A DNA stretch of 64,000 bases. Origin: Arminella tubonensis (lineage in GTDB: Bacteria > Pseudomonadota > Alphaproteobacteria > Rhizobiales > Rhizobiaceae). The notes beneath the pieces are model-generated. The model made no database searches. It was not told where the DNA came from and saw only the letters and a list, made by a program, of their open reading frames with translations. Positions 48,244 to 57,627 of the stretch are shown here, one piece after another (positions within the stretch are counted from its first letter, which is position 1; each line of letters starts with the position of its first letter). The stretch is taken from NCBI RefSeq assembly GCF_003240585.1, contig NZ_PCDP01000001.1, positions 310,001-374,000 on the forward strand, written 5' to 3'. The position numbers were made by a program, and so were the translations under genes.

Positions 48244-49013
48244 GCGGATCTGGGTTCCTGCGTCGGTCGATCCGACAGCGACGCCGCATTGAGCGCCTTC
48301 AGCGCCGCCTGCACAAATCCGTCGCGCGTCGATCCGGCATCGATGCCGCGCGGTTCGTAGACATGACGGTGCAGGAAGAAGCCGGTCAGCCGGAAGGCGG
48401 CGGCGAGGCTGTCGCAATCGGCCGCCTTGGCGTTGCCCACGGCAAGAAACGTCGGGAGCACCAGCATCTTGTCGGCCCAGGGCGCGCCGGCGGCGCGGCA
48501 GACGGCACGGCCAGACTTAGGCGAGACATAGGCGAGATCCTCGCGTACTCCAGTCGCGGCGCATTCGAGAAGATCGAGGCCGAAGCCGAGATCGTTCAGC
48601 ACCGCCAGCTCGAAGCGAACGAAAAGCTCCCCGGCATCGGCAGGGTCGTGGAGATTTTCGAGGATGACGTCGAGCGCATCGTAGAGATGCGGGTGCGGGT
48701 CGCGCTCGGGCAGCAGCCGTAGCAACGCGCCCATGGCCTGGACGCCGTAGACCGCAGTTGCCGTCTCCATCAGTCGCGCGGCTCTCAAGCGGACCGGCTC
48801 GATGCGGAATTCGCCGAGATGTTCATCAAGCCGCGCCCGCCAGGTCGCCTCGATCTGGTTGCCTGCCTGCAGGACCGGCTGCATCGTCCGCGACCGTCCG
48901 CCACGCACCAGGCCTAGATGCCGGCCACGCTCACGCGTCATCACTTCGACGATGACGCTTGTCTCGCCGTGACGTTTCACTCCCAAGATGATGGCCTGGT
49001 CCTGCCACTGCAT
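48240..49013 (-). CDS. recO: DNA repair protein RecO
   Basis: RecO helps load RecA at single-strand gaps with RecR. The 257-residue protein has the family N-terminus [21 protein letters not shown] (OB fold, to about residue 80) and the helical C-terminal domain with [19 protein letters not shown] near 97 and [18 protein letters not shown] near 140. In many rhizobia recO follows era; here two regulatory genes lie between them. Confidence 0.92.
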   Translation of the reverse strand: MQWQDQAIILGVKRHGETSVIVEVMTRERGRHLGLVRGGRSRTMQPVLQAGNQIEATWRARLDEHLGEFRIEPVRLRAARLMETATAVYGVQAMGALLRLLPERDPHPHLYDALDVILENLHDPADAGELFVRFELAVLNDLGFGLDLLECAATGVREDLAYVSPKSGRAVCRAAGAPWADKMLVLPTFLAVGNAKAADCDSLAAAFRLTGFFLHRHVYEPRGIDAGSTRDGFVQAALKALNAASLSDRPTQEPRSA

Positions 49014-49049
49014 AAGCGGCCTGTCCTCACGCGCTTTTCCGATTCGACT

Positions 49050-49409
49050 TTACTTGTCGTCAAACAACTTTCCAAGAAAATGCTGCATGGCCATCTCGTC
49101 GAAAGGCTTCACCAACAGCGGGACATCCTGCATGTCGGGTGGAAAATCCTGAGTATTCGAATAGCCGCTGACGAAGCCGAAGGGAATGCCGCGCTCCATC
49201 AGCAACCGCGCGAAGCCGAAACTCATCGCCTCCCCCAGATTGACGTCCAGCAACGCGAAATCATATCGGTCCGCATTGATGGCGGCGATTGCCTGCTCCA
49301 GATTGGAAGCGATCTCGACCGTATCCACACCGATCTCGTGGAGGATCTCTTCGGCTTCCATGGCGATGATAAGGCTGTCTTCGAGAATGAGTACGCGCCG
49401 CGCGATCAT
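49050..49409 (-). CDS. Single-domain response regulator
   Basis: A receiver-only protein of 119 residues. The acidic pocket (LEDS near residue 9), the phosphorylated aspartate in LLDVNLG near 53, the Ser/Thr position in GFVSGYSN and the lysine in LLVKPFDE near 100 are all present. No output domain exists, so it probably acts in a phosphorelay or by binding a partner. No kinase gene is adjacent. ATG 49409 matches the domain start. The 243-bp upstream region (49410-49652) lacks a gene. Confidence 0.87.
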   Translation of the reverse strand: MIARRVLILEDSLIIAMEAEEILHEIGVDTVEIASNLEQAIAAINADRYDFALLDVNLGEAMSFGFARLLMERGIPFGFVSGYSNTQDFPPDMQDVPLLVKPFDEMAMQHFLGKLFDDK

Positions 49410-49652
49410 AGCGTTGCTATTCCCGTCTGAGCGCCCCCGCAAGCGCAGCCTGGTCGAAATTTCCGCATCTATTCCTCCGGCGCCCCGCATGGCCCGTTCC
49501 TATCTGGATCGCATTCGCTGATCCGCTTTGTTTGCCGCTTTTTCCGGAACAGTTAATGAAATTCCAAACTGGTCGAAAAATATCGCTTGCAACAATCTAT
49601 GCTGTTCGCCGCTCTAAAGCATTTAAAAAAGACATGTAAGGCATATGCAACT

Positions 49653-50405
49653 TTAGATGAATGGCCGTTTGTTCTCACCGAGCCCCACCCACTCCGCGAG
49701 ATCGGCCAGAGCCTTGCCGTCAAGAACATCGCAGCCGCGCTCCTGCCAACGGATCATTCCTCGAAGAGCAAGCTTTTTCAACGTCTTATTGGTGTGCACG
49801 ATGGAGAGGCCGAGAGTATCGGCAATATGCTGCTGCGTGATCGGCAGGAAATTGCGACCATTGAAAAGCTTGAGCGCGGCGGCACGCTGATAAAGATAGG
49901 CAAGCAGATAGGCAGCTCTTTCAAGTGCCGACCGCCGACCGATGCTCAAAAGATGTTCGTCGAGGATGCGTTCCTCGCGCGCTGCAATCCAGGTCAGGTC
50001 GAAAGCGAGGGAAGCATGCGTGTTGTAGAGCGTCATTAGCTTGTCGCGCTCGAACACGCAGAGGGTAACCGGCGAGAGCGCCTCGATGGAATGCTGCATT
50101 TCCCCCATGATCGTGCCCTGGAGGCCGATAAGATCGCCGGGCATGACATAGTTCAGTATCTGTCGGCGCCCGTCCTCCAGCGTCTTGTAGCGGAAACCCC
50201 AGCCGGAAAGGACGGTGAAAAGATGGGCGCTATGCGAGCCCTCGACGAGGATCGTCGAACCGGCATCGACCACGAGTTCGCCGGTCTTGAAGCGAGAGAC
50301 GAAGTCTAGCTCGTCCGCCGTGAATTCGCGAAAAATATGCAGGTCGCGCAACGGACACTGCTTGCAGGGCGTCTTTGCTTCGTGGGTCGTTTTTGTCGGG
50401 GCCAT
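49653..50405 (-). CDS. Crp/Fnr family transcriptional regulator
   Basis: A 250-residue regulator with an N-terminal cyclic-nucleotide-binding-type barrel (about 25-145) and a C-terminal winged helix with ITQQHIADTLGLSIVHTNKTLKKL near residues 188-211. The N-terminus has CKQC (Cys14, Cys17) and a third cysteine is at 116, so the four-cysteine FNR iron-sulfur pattern is incomplete. Its signal is therefore uncertain. ATG 50405 was chosen; an ATG at 50462 is possible. It lies 134 bp from era. Confidence 0.88.
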   Translation of the reverse strand: MAPTKTTHEAKTPCKQCPLRDLHIFREFTADELDFVSRFKTGELVVDAGSTILVEGSHSAHLFTVLSGWGFRYKTLEDGRRQILNYVMPGDLIGLQGTIMGEMQHSIEALSPVTLCVFERDKLMTLYNTHASLAFDLTWIAAREERILDEHLLSIGRRSALERAAYLLAYLYQRAAALKLFNGRNFLPITQQHIADTLGLSIVHTNKTLKKLALRGMIRWQERGCDVLDGKALADLAEWVGLGENKRPFI

Positions 50406-50539
50406 TCGTGATCTTGCGGCTTGAGGCGGGGACAGCGGCCCACACCTGGCCCGTCCGGCCATAAACTCGCAAAATCAGATCTTGTTCCGTAGACTTTTGA
50501 TTTTTATGCATAAACGACTGACGGCGCCTATGCACGGCG

Positions 50540-51502
50540 TTAGCCCTTCGGGAAGTCGAGACCCATCTCGCGGAAGCGCGCGGGGTCGTCGCCCCAGTTT
50601 TCGCGAACCTTGACGAAAAGGAAGAGATGTACCGGCTGGTCGAGGATTTCCGACAGCTCCTTGCGGGAGGCAGTCGAAATCGCCTTGATGGTTTCGCCGC
50701 CCTTGCCGAGGGTGATCTTCTTCTGGCTGTCGCGCTCGACGTAGATGACCTGCTCTATCCGAACCGAGCCGTCCTTGCGCTCTTCCCACTTTTCCGTCTC
50801 GACATGCGAGGAATAGGGAAGCTCCTGGTGCAGGCGCAAAAACAGCTTCTCGCGGGTGATTTCGGCTGCAAGCTGGCGTATCGGCAGGTCGGAAATCTGG
50901 TCTTCGGGATAATACCACGGACCTTCCGGCAGGGTTTTTGCCAGATAGTCCATGACGTCGTCGCAGCCAGAACCGTTTTCGGCCGAGATCATGAACGTCT
51001 TGGTGAAATTGATCTTCTCGTTGGCAACGCGCGCGAGTTCGAACAGGTCTTCGCGCTTCACCTGATCGATCTTGTTGAGGACAAGGATCTTCGGCTGGAA
51101 AACTTCCTTCAGACCTTCGAGGATCGCGTCTCCGTCGCCGCGCAGTCCGCGCTCGCTGTCGATCAGGAGCATGATCAGGTCGGCATCCTTGGCGCCGCCC
51201 CAGGCGGAGGTCACCATGGCGCGATCCAGCCTTCGCCGTGGCTTGAAGATGCCAGGCGTATCCATGAAGACGATCTGCGCATTGTCATGGATGGCGATAC
51301 CGCGCACGACGGCGCGCGTGGTCTGCACCTTGTGGCTGACGATCGACACCTTGGCGCCGACGAAGCGGTTGACGAGCGTCGACTTGCCGGCGTTCGTCGG
51401 TCCGATCAGGGCAACGAAGCCCGAATGGGTCGGACGAGTATCGATTTCGGGGGCGCCGTCGCCGGCGGCCGTGTCTTCAATGTCAGTCATTTTTTCCGTC
51501 AT
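50540..51502 (-). CDS. era: GTPase Era
   Basis: Era binds the 3' end of 16S rRNA and acts in 30S maturation. The 320-residue protein has the G1 motif GPTNAGKST near residue 34, G3 DTPGIF, G4 NKID, and the C-terminal KH domain with GKGGETIKAI near 268. The ATG at 51502 overlaps the rnc stop (ATGA); an in-frame ATG at 51490 is an alternative. With rnc and lepB it forms a tightly overlapping operon. Confidence 0.95.
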   Translation of the reverse strand: MTEKMTDIEDTAAGDGAPEIDTRPTHSGFVALIGPTNAGKSTLVNRFVGAKVSIVSHKVQTTRAVVRGIAIHDNAQIVFMDTPGIFKPRRRLDRAMVTSAWGGAKDADLIMLLIDSERGLRGDGDAILEGLKEVFQPKILVLNKIDQVKREDLFELARVANEKINFTKTFMISAENGSGCDDVMDYLAKTLPEGPWYYPEDQISDLPIRQLAAEITREKLFLRLHQELPYSSHVETEKWEERKDGSVRIEQVIYVERDSQKKITLGKGGETIKAISTASRKELSEILDQPVHLFLFVKVRENWGDDPARFREMGLDFPKG

Positions 51503-52218
51503 TTCCCGGCAGAAGGAATCTGCCATATGCCTTCGCGCTCCAGGACCTTCGTCGCAGCCACTTGTTCGGCTGCGCGCTTGGAGCGCTCTATCCCGGTTTC
51601 AGGCGCAGTGCCGGCCACTTCCACCGTCACCGTAAAGCGGGGATCGTGGTCCGGTCCGCTGCGGTCTTCAACTTTATATATGGGTGTAACACCAAACTTG
51701 GCGTGTGCCCATTCCTGCAATTCTGTCTTCGCATCGCGTCTCGCGCCATCAGGTCGGACGGCACGGCCTTCCCAGTAGCGCAGAATGAACTTGCGGGCAA
51801 CTTCGAGCCCGCCATCGAGGTAAAGCGCCGCGATCAGGCTTTCCACGACGTCGGCACGAACATTCAGCATTCGCTTGCCGGTGAGCTTCTTCACGTCGGC
51901 GCCGGTACGGATGTAGAGATGCAGTTGCATCTCATCGGCCACCAGCGCGCAGGTTTCAGCGCTGACCAGCTGGTTGAGGCGAACGGACAGCTCGCCTTCC
52001 GCCGCCGAGCCGAACGTCCGGAACAGCAACTCGGCGATGCACAGGCCAAGGACCCGGTCGCCGAGAAACTCCAGGCGCTCGTAGTTGCCGCCTTTTTGAC
52101 TCCGGGCACTGGCATGCGTCAGCGCCCAGTCAAGGCGCTCTTTTTCTTCGAATTCGTGGCCGATGACTGCTTGAAGCTTGGCACGATCCGTCGATGAGAG
52201 CGTAGGCGATTTATTCAT
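51499..52218 (-). CDS. rnc: Ribonuclease III
   Basis: RNase III cleaves double-stranded RNA during rRNA and mRNA processing. The 239-residue protein has the catalytic signature ERLEFLGDRVLG near residue 46 and a second acidic site (ESLIAALYLD near 113), followed by a double-stranded-RNA-binding domain starting TELQEWAHAKFG near 160. ATG 52218 overlaps the lepB stop (ATGA), and its own stop overlaps the era ATG. Confidence 0.95.
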   Translation of the reverse strand: MNKSPTLSSTDRAKLQAVIGHEFEEKERLDWALTHASARSQKGGNYERLEFLGDRVLGLCIAELLFRTFGSAAEGELSVRLNQLVSAETCALVADEMQLHLYIRTGADVKKLTGKRMLNVRADVVESLIAALYLDGGLEVARKFILRYWEGRAVRPDGARRDAKTELQEWAHAKFGVTPIYKVEDRSGPDHDPRFTVTVEVAGTAPETGIERSKRAAEQVAATKVLEREGIWQIPSAGK

Positions 52219-52958
52219 TCGACAACCTTGAAAATGCGATCCCAACGCATGTTCGTCGGCCATTTCCAGATTTCGCGGAACGAAGTGTCGTTGCCGAGCG
52301 AGAAGAAGATGACGCTGGCGCGACCGACAAGGTTCTCGGCGGGCACATAGCCGACATCGAAACGGCTATCGAGCGAGTTGTCGCGATTGTCGCCCATCAT
52401 GAAATAATGGCCTTCGGGCACGATGAATTCGCGGGTGTTGTCGCCGCGCGAAACCGGGGACTGGTCAAGCGTGTCGTAGGTCTTGCCGGTGTCGAGCACT
52501 TCCTTGTAGACGGGAACATCCTCGCCGGGATCGAGCTTGTAGTCCGAGGTGAACGACCCGTCCGGCTGACGCGGAACGGCGGTGCCGTTGATGTAGAGGA
52601 TGCCCTCTTTCACCTGGATATGATCGCCCGGCAGACCGACCAGACGCTTGATATAGTCGACGTCAGGATTTGGCGGGAAGCGGAAGACGACGACGTCACC
52701 GCGCTTGGGCTCGCTCGCGAAAATGCGGCCGCTGAAGATATCGGGCGAAAACGGCAGCGAATACTTCGAGTAGCCGTAGGCGAACTTGTTGACGAAGATG
52801 TAGTCGCCGACAAGAAGCGTCGGCATCATCGAGCCTGACGGGATGGTGAAGGGCTGGAACAATACCGTGCGGATGATCATGGCCAGGAGCAGTGCCTGAA
52901 TGACGACCTTGATATTTTCCCAGAGGGCGCTCTGCTGTTTTTCGACTTTCTCGGACAC
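52215..52958 (-). CDS. lepB: Signal peptidase I
   Basis: LepB removes signal peptides on the outer face of the inner membrane. The 247-residue protein has one N-terminal membrane segment (about 14-32), the catalytic serine in SGSMMPTL near residue 38, the catalytic lysine in DYIKRLVGLPGD near 103, and the GDNRDNSLDSR box near 195. The start is GTG (52958). It heads the lepB-rnc-era unit. Confidence 0.95.
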   Translation of the reverse strand: MSEKVEKQQSALWENIKVVIQALLLAMIIRTVLFQPFTIPSGSMMPTLLVGDYIFVNKFAYGYSKYSLPFSPDIFSGRIFASEPKRGDVVVFRFPPNPDVDYIKRLVGLPGDHIQVKEGILYINGTAVPRQPDGSFTSDYKLDPGEDVPVYKEVLDTGKTYDTLDQSPVSRGDNTREFIVPEGHYFMMGDNRDNSLDSRFDVGYVPAENLVGRASVIFFSLGNDTSFREIWKWPTNMRWDRIFKVVE

Positions 52959-53073
52959 GCAGTCTTATTCCTTTTTCGCAGCCCACCGGCGCAATGGATT
53001 TTAGGGACTCTCTATCCGCTTCATATCACGGCGGCAATGGCGCGAACATTAAAAGCGGGTAACACCCGCCGGC

Positions 53074-53478
53074 TCAGCCCTGTTGCGGCAGGGCCTCTAT
53101 GATCACAAAGGCTTGAGCTAGCGGGAAATCATCGGTTATCGTCAAATGGATGGCAGCATGATGGCCTTCCGGCAACATCGCCGCCAGCCTTTTTGCCGCA
53201 CCGCCCGTGAGTTGCATAGTCGGCTTGCCGCTGGGCAGGTTGACGACGCCCATGTCACGCCAGAACACGCCCTGGGCAAGGCCGGTTCCGAGCGCCTTCG
53301 AGCAGGCTTCCTTGGCGGCGAAACGCTTGGCGTAGGACGCGGCCCTGTTTCGCCGGGCATCTGACTTTGCGCGCTCGATGTCGGTAAAGCAGCGATGAGT
53401 AAACCGCTCGCCAAAACGCTCGATCGATTTCTCGACCCGCCGGATGTCGATCAGGTCGCTGCCGATGCCGATGATCAT
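53074..53478 (-). CDS. acpS: Holo-[acyl-carrier-protein] synthase
   Basis: AcpS transfers 4'-phosphopantetheine from CoA to apo-ACP, the product of acpP at 7.2 kb. The 134-residue protein has the family motifs [14 protein letters not shown] near the N-terminus and [14 protein letters not shown] near residue 57, which carry the magnesium-binding Asp and Glu. It lies between the DUF2062 gene (42 bp upstream) and lepB (115 bp downstream). Confidence 0.95.
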   Translation of the reverse strand: MIIGIGSDLIDIRRVEKSIERFGERFTHRCFTDIERAKSDARRNRAASYAKRFAAKEACSKALGTGLAQGVFWRDMGVVNLPSGKPTMQLTGGAAKRLAAMLPEGHHAAIHLTITDDFPLAQAFVIIEALPQQG

Positions 53479-53520
53479 GAAAGGGTTCCTCCGCCTGATG
53501 TCGCCGGTGAGCCGTCGCGA

Positions 53521-54111
53521 TCAGACGCTCGGCGCACTTTCGGTTGCAAGCGTCATGCGCTCCCGCGCCCGGTCCAGCAACTTCGCCTTTCGGCGAGCCT
53601 GGAAACCGCGAACGCCGTAGTAGGTGATGCCGTAGACGATCAGGCCGGAGATGACGGCGGGCGGGACGGCGCCGATGAGCATCGGCTTCAAAATGGGGTC
53701 CCAAAGCTGGGACAAATCCAGCCGCTTGAAAAGCGCCGGCAGATCGATGCCGTTGCTATGCGTGCTGCCGTCCATGCCAAGGATGACCCGGCCGATTTCC
53801 CAGGTAATGGCCCAGATGAACGGATAGGTCAGCGGATTACCGGCGGCGAGACAGCCAAGCGCGGCCGCAACGAGGTTGCCGCCGACAACATAGGCGAGCA
53901 CGAACGCCATGATAATGTGAACCCCGATGAAGGGCGTCCAGGACACCAGGATGCCGGCGGTAAAGCCCGCGGCGATCGCATGAGGCGACGCCGTCAGGCG
54001 CACGATGCGCTTCTGGAAGTAGCGCAGCGGTCGCAACGGCCCCTTGCGGGGCCATAGGGCTTCCCGCAATTTCTCACTCAGTTTTTGTGGTTTTCGACGG
54101 CGGAACAACAT
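53521..54111 (-). CDS. DUF2062 membrane protein
   Basis: A 196-residue membrane protein of the DUF2062 family with a basic cytoplasmic N-terminus (FRRRKPQKLSEKLREALWPRKG). The domain contains GFTAGILVSWTPFIGVHIIMAFVLAYVVGGNLVAAALG (about residues 50-87) and NPLTYPFIWAITWEIG. A third hydrophobic segment lies at about 150-170. The function is unknown; it is regularly linked to acpS in rhizobia. Confidence 0.87.
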   Translation of the reverse strand: MLFRRRKPQKLSEKLREALWPRKGPLRPLRYFQKRIVRLTASPHAIAAGFTAGILVSWTPFIGVHIIMAFVLAYVVGGNLVAAALGCLAAGNPLTYPFIWAITWEIGRVILGMDGSTHSNGIDLPALFKRLDLSQLWDPILKPMLIGAVPPAVISGLIVYGITYYGVRGFQARRKAKLLDRARERMTLATESAPSV

Positions 54112-54252
54112 GCCGCATATCTAGTGCAAGGGGTGCCGCAATGACAAGGGCACAGAAGCATATGATATTGGAATAGCGGCTTTCGCGTCTATTCTCTCTA
54201 GGGGCGCCGCAATCTGCACGCCCCCGGGCATCTTCAAAGTATTGCCGTCTGA

Positions 54253-54402
54253 TTAGAGCTGACGGAACAGGCCACGGTCGACCTGGCGCTGGCGGTATTC
54301 AAGATCAAAACGGTCGTTCGAGCCGTTCAGGTAAGCCATTTCGCGCTCTTCAACACTACGGGCACGCAAAGCCTTAGCGAGCTTCTTGATAGGGGTAAAC
54401 AT
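54253..54402 (-). CDS. Small DUF3563-like protein, 49 residues
   Basis: A basic small protein beginning MFTPIKKLAKALRAR, with a central acidic helix VEERE and a C-terminal DRFDLEYRQRQVDRGLFRQL. GAGG lies 10 bp before the ATG. The layout, especially the DLEYRQRQ-DR segment, resembles DUF3563/DUF1127-like rhizobial small proteins. It is flanked by non-coding stretches of 141 and 187 bp, so it probably has its own promoter. Confidence 0.7.
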   Translation of the reverse strand: MFTPIKKLAKALRARSVEEREMAYLNGSNDRFDLEYRQRQVDRGLFRQL

Positions 54403-54589
54403 TGTCTTGCCTCATCTTGGTTTCATCTTTTCGATGACCACAACATAGGCGTTGCAAAGGTTGATTACCACCGCTGTAAGAGGAGTGCAGTCATGCACAA
54501 GGCGCATACCTATGTCATTTAACGGTCAAAGATGATTATAAAACGATCATAAATTATGCAATCCGCCAAAACTGCGGCGCGGGGCTTAA

Positions 54590-56812
54590 TTATTCGTAAA
54601 GTCGCTTCACCGTGGCGATGCAATCAAGCTCCTTCAGTTGCACCAGCATCTGATTGAGTTGCCTGAGATCCCAGACCTCTACGTCCAGCGCCATTTCAGT
54701 AAAATCCGCCGCGACGCGCACTGTGTTGAGCACGCGTATGTTGACGTCCAGATCGGCGACTGTCTGTGAAACCTTGGCAAGGGTCCCCGGTTCGTTCAGC
54801 GCGTTGATGAGGACCCGGGCCATGAAGCGCGACTTGTTGGCCTCGTCGAGATCCCAACGCACATCGATCCAGCGCTCCGGCTGGTCGTCGAAGTGCTGCA
54901 GCACGGGCGACTGTATCGGATATATAGTCATGCCCTTGCCTTTTTCCACGATGCCGACGATGCGATCGCCGGGCACGGCACCGGTTGGAGCGAAATGCAC
55001 TTCGACGTCGGCGGCCAACCCGCGAATGGGAAGGCCTTCAAGGCCGTCCCCGCCTGCATTGGCCAGATCTGCCTTCGTCTTGCCGGGAATCTTGAAAATC
55101 ATGCCGGCGGCGCTGCGGACATTGAACCAGCCTTCGTCGCCGGCGGGCTTTACCGTGACGCGTTCGTCCTGGTGATCCGGATAGACGGCACGCAACACAT
55201 CGAGCGACGACATCTCCCCTCGCCCGACTGCTGCAATTGCGTCCTCGACGTCCTTCTGGCCGAGACGATGCAGCGCCGGCTTCAACGCTTCACGGGAGAA
55301 TATCTTGCCGGCGCGCTCGAAGGTGCGCTCCAGGATGCGGTGGCCGAGGCCGGCATATTGCTTGCGGATCGCCATGCGAGTGGCGCGGCGAATGGCGGCG
55401 CGCGCCTTGCCGGTCACGACGATCTCTTCCCAGGCAGCCGGTGGCACCTGCACGCCCGAGCGGATGATCTCGACTTCATCGCCATTGGCGAGCCGCGTGA
55501 CCAGCGGCATGATGCGGCCATTGATCTTGGCGCCGACAGTCGTGTCGCCGATGTTGGTATGAACCGCGTATGCGAAGTCGATCGGCGTGGCGCCACGTGG
55601 CAGCGCGATCAGCTTGCCCTTCGGCGTGAAGCAGAAGACCTGGTCCTGGAAAAGCTCGAGTTTGGTGTGCTCGAGGAATTCCTCCGGGCTATCGCCCTCT
55701 GCCAATGCCTCGATCGTGTGGCGAAGCCAGGAATAGGCGTTCGATTCGCGCGAAAGCAGCGCGCCCTCTATATTGGTCGGGTCCTTGTAGAGCGCGTGGG
55801 CGGCGATGCCGTATTCGGCAATCTCATGCATGCGCATGGTGCGGATCTGCAGCTCGATGCGCTGGCTCGACGGGCCGACGATCGTGGTGTGCAGCGAGCG
55901 ATAGTCGTTTTGTTTCGGGGTCGAGATATAGTCCTTGAACCGGCCGGGAACCACACGCCAGCGGGTATGGACAATCCCCAGCGCCCGATAGCAGGCCGGG
56001 ATATCCTCGACGAGGATGCGGAAACCGTAGACATCAGAGAGCTGCTCGAAGGACAACGACTTCGACTGCATCTTGCGAAAGACCGAATACGGCTTCTTCT
56101 GCCGGCCCTTGGCCACCGCGTTCGACAGACCGTTGGCGACCAGAAGGTCGCGCAGTTCGGTCTCGATCTTCTTTACCAGGCCTTCATTGCGCCGCGACAG
56201 CTCCTCGAGGCGCTTCGTGACCGTGTCGTGCGCTTCGGGGTTGATATGCCGGAAGGACAGCTCCTCAAGCTCTTCGCGCATATCCTGCATGCCCATGCGG
56301 CCGGCGAGCGGCGCATAGATGTCCATCGTCTCTTCGGAAATGCGGGCCCGCTTCTCCTGCGACATATGCTCGAGCGTGCGCATATTGTGCAGGCGGTCGG
56401 CGAGCTTGACCAAAAGCACGCGGACGTCGTCGGAGATGGCAAGCAGCAGCTTTCGCAGGTTTTCGGCCTGCTTGGCCTTCTTGGTGACGAGATCGAGCTT
56501 CTTGATCTTCGTCAGGCCCTCGACGAGCCGGCCGATATCCTCGCCGAACAGCTCGTCGATCTCGGCGCGCGTGGCGGTCGTGTCTTCGATCGTGTCGTGG
56601 AGAAGTGCGACTGCGATCGTCGATTCGTCGAGATGCATGTCGGTCAGAATGGCGGCGACTTCGAGGGGGTGGGAAATATAGGGGTCGCCGCTGGCGCGTT
56701 TCTGCTGCCCATGCTTCTGCATCGCATAGACATAGGCTTTGTTCAGGAGGGCTTCATTGGCGTCGGGCTTGTATTTTTGAACTCGCTCAACGAGCTCGTA
56801 TTGCCGCATCAT
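54590..56812 (-). CDS. rsh: Bifunctional (p)ppGpp synthetase/hydrolase
   Basis: The single long RelA/SpoT homologue of alphaproteobacteria, which makes and degrades the alarmone (p)ppGpp. The 740-residue protein has an intact HD hydrolase motif (LLHDTIEDT near residue 72), a synthetase domain with YRSLHTT near 312, a TGS domain (about 400-460) and a C-terminal ACT domain (about 660-740). Both catalytic regions look complete. It is also named relA. It lies 99 bp downstream of rpoZ. Two adjacent ATGs (56812, 56809) are possible. Confidence 0.95.
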   Translation of the reverse strand: MMRQYELVERVQKYKPDANEALLNKAYVYAMQKHGQQKRASGDPYISHPLEVAAILTDMHLDESTIAVALLHDTIEDTTATRAEIDELFGEDIGRLVEGLTKIKKLDLVTKKAKQAENLRKLLLAISDDVRVLLVKLADRLHNMRTLEHMSQEKRARISEETMDIYAPLAGRMGMQDMREELEELSFRHINPEAHDTVTKRLEELSRRNEGLVKKIETELRDLLVANGLSNAVAKGRQKKPYSVFRKMQSKSLSFEQLSDVYGFRILVEDIPACYRALGIVHTRWRVVPGRFKDYISTPKQNDYRSLHTTIVGPSSQRIELQIRTMRMHEIAEYGIAAHALYKDPTNIEGALLSRESNAYSWLRHTIEALAEGDSPEEFLEHTKLELFQDQVFCFTPKGKLIALPRGATPIDFAYAVHTNIGDTTVGAKINGRIMPLVTRLANGDEVEIIRSGVQVPPAAWEEIVVTGKARAAIRRATRMAIRKQYAGLGHRILERTFERAGKIFSREALKPALHRLGQKDVEDAIAAVGRGEMSSLDVLRAVYPDHQDERVTVKPAGDEGWFNVRSAAGMIFKIPGKTKADLANAGGDGLEGLPIRGLAADVEVHFAPTGAVPGDRIVGIVEKGKGMTIYPIQSPVLQHFDDQPERWIDVRWDLDEANKSRFMARVLINALNEPGTLAKVSQTVADLDVNIRVLNTVRVAADFTEMALDVEVWDLRQLNQMLVQLKELDCIATVKRLYE

Positions 56813-56911
56813 CCAAAGCTACTCCGAGAAAATAAAAGCGCGCCAATCGGGTGACTGGCGCACACATAGTTCATCATCATATCGCTCAGCGATAGAGCAT
56901 CAAGCGCAGGA

Positions 56912-57316
56912 TTAGTAATCGTCGCTTTTTTCCGGCGGAACAAGGCCTTCGATGCCTGCCAGAAGCTCTTCTTCGGACATCTGGTCGAAGGTGACTGCTT
57001 CCGGCTGGTCGTCTTCCTGCTCGTTATCCGACGAAGCAGCGGCACCGGCGCTTGCAAGGCTGGCCGGATCGGGCTCGGGCTCGTCGACTTCGACGTGCTT
57101 CTGCAGCGAATGGATGAGGTCTTCCTTGAGATCGTCCGGAGACAGCGTCTCGTCGGCGATTTCGCGAAGTGCTACCACCGGATTCTTATCGTTGTCGCGA
57201 TCGATCGTGATCGCAGCGCCCTGCGAAACAAGCCGGGCGCGATGGCTTGCGAGCAGGACGAGCTCGAACCTGTTTTCTACCTTATCGATGCAATCTTCTA
57301 CTGTGACACGGGCCAT
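56912..57316 (-). CDS. rpoZ: DNA-directed RNA polymerase subunit omega
   Basis: Omega stabilises the beta' subunit and is part of one (p)ppGpp binding site. The 134-residue protein has the conserved N-terminus [27 protein letters not shown] and the [14 protein letters not shown] region near 58. An acidic tail follows, longer than in enterobacteria. ATG 57316 is the family start. It is upstream of rsh, a pairing common in bacteria. The 311-bp region to the next gene (57317-57627) holds no gene I can support. Confidence 0.95.
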   Translation of the reverse strand: MARVTVEDCIDKVENRFELVLLASHRARLVSQGAAITIDRDNDKNPVVALREIADETLSPDDLKEDLIHSLQKHVEVDEPEPDPASLASAGAAASSDNEQEDDQPEAVTFDQMSEEELLAGIEGLVPPEKSDDY

Positions 57317-57627
57317 TGCCTGTCCTTTACGGGTCGTGATGTCGTCGACATGTCTTGGAGTTAGGATGCCCGATACAATCAAACGAAGGCAAATTCAAGT
57401 TTTTCCTGAGATCGAGCTGCCAATCCTTGTTTCGCGCTCCAGTTTTCGTTAGACAATTTGCTAATTCCACCTGCGGTTGCTTGGAATATCTCGAATCCTG
57501 CCCTAAATCTGATGTATATGAATAATTCATAAAATACTTGAATTGTTCCCACCGGATGGTGCAAGAGATTGTTTTGATTGCCGTTTGGCGAGATTATTAC
57601 CTTTAGATAACAATGGATAAACAGACA

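Noticed and set aside
49541..49575. GGAAC motif that might be an EcfG/RpoE2 stress promoter
   Set aside because: The matching CGTT box at the right spacing is missing and the orientation does not lead to a nearby gene.
54893..56854. Plus-strand open frame of 653 codons opposite rsh
   Set aside because: Complementary to rsh, whose domains are all intact; nothing in the product is recognisable.
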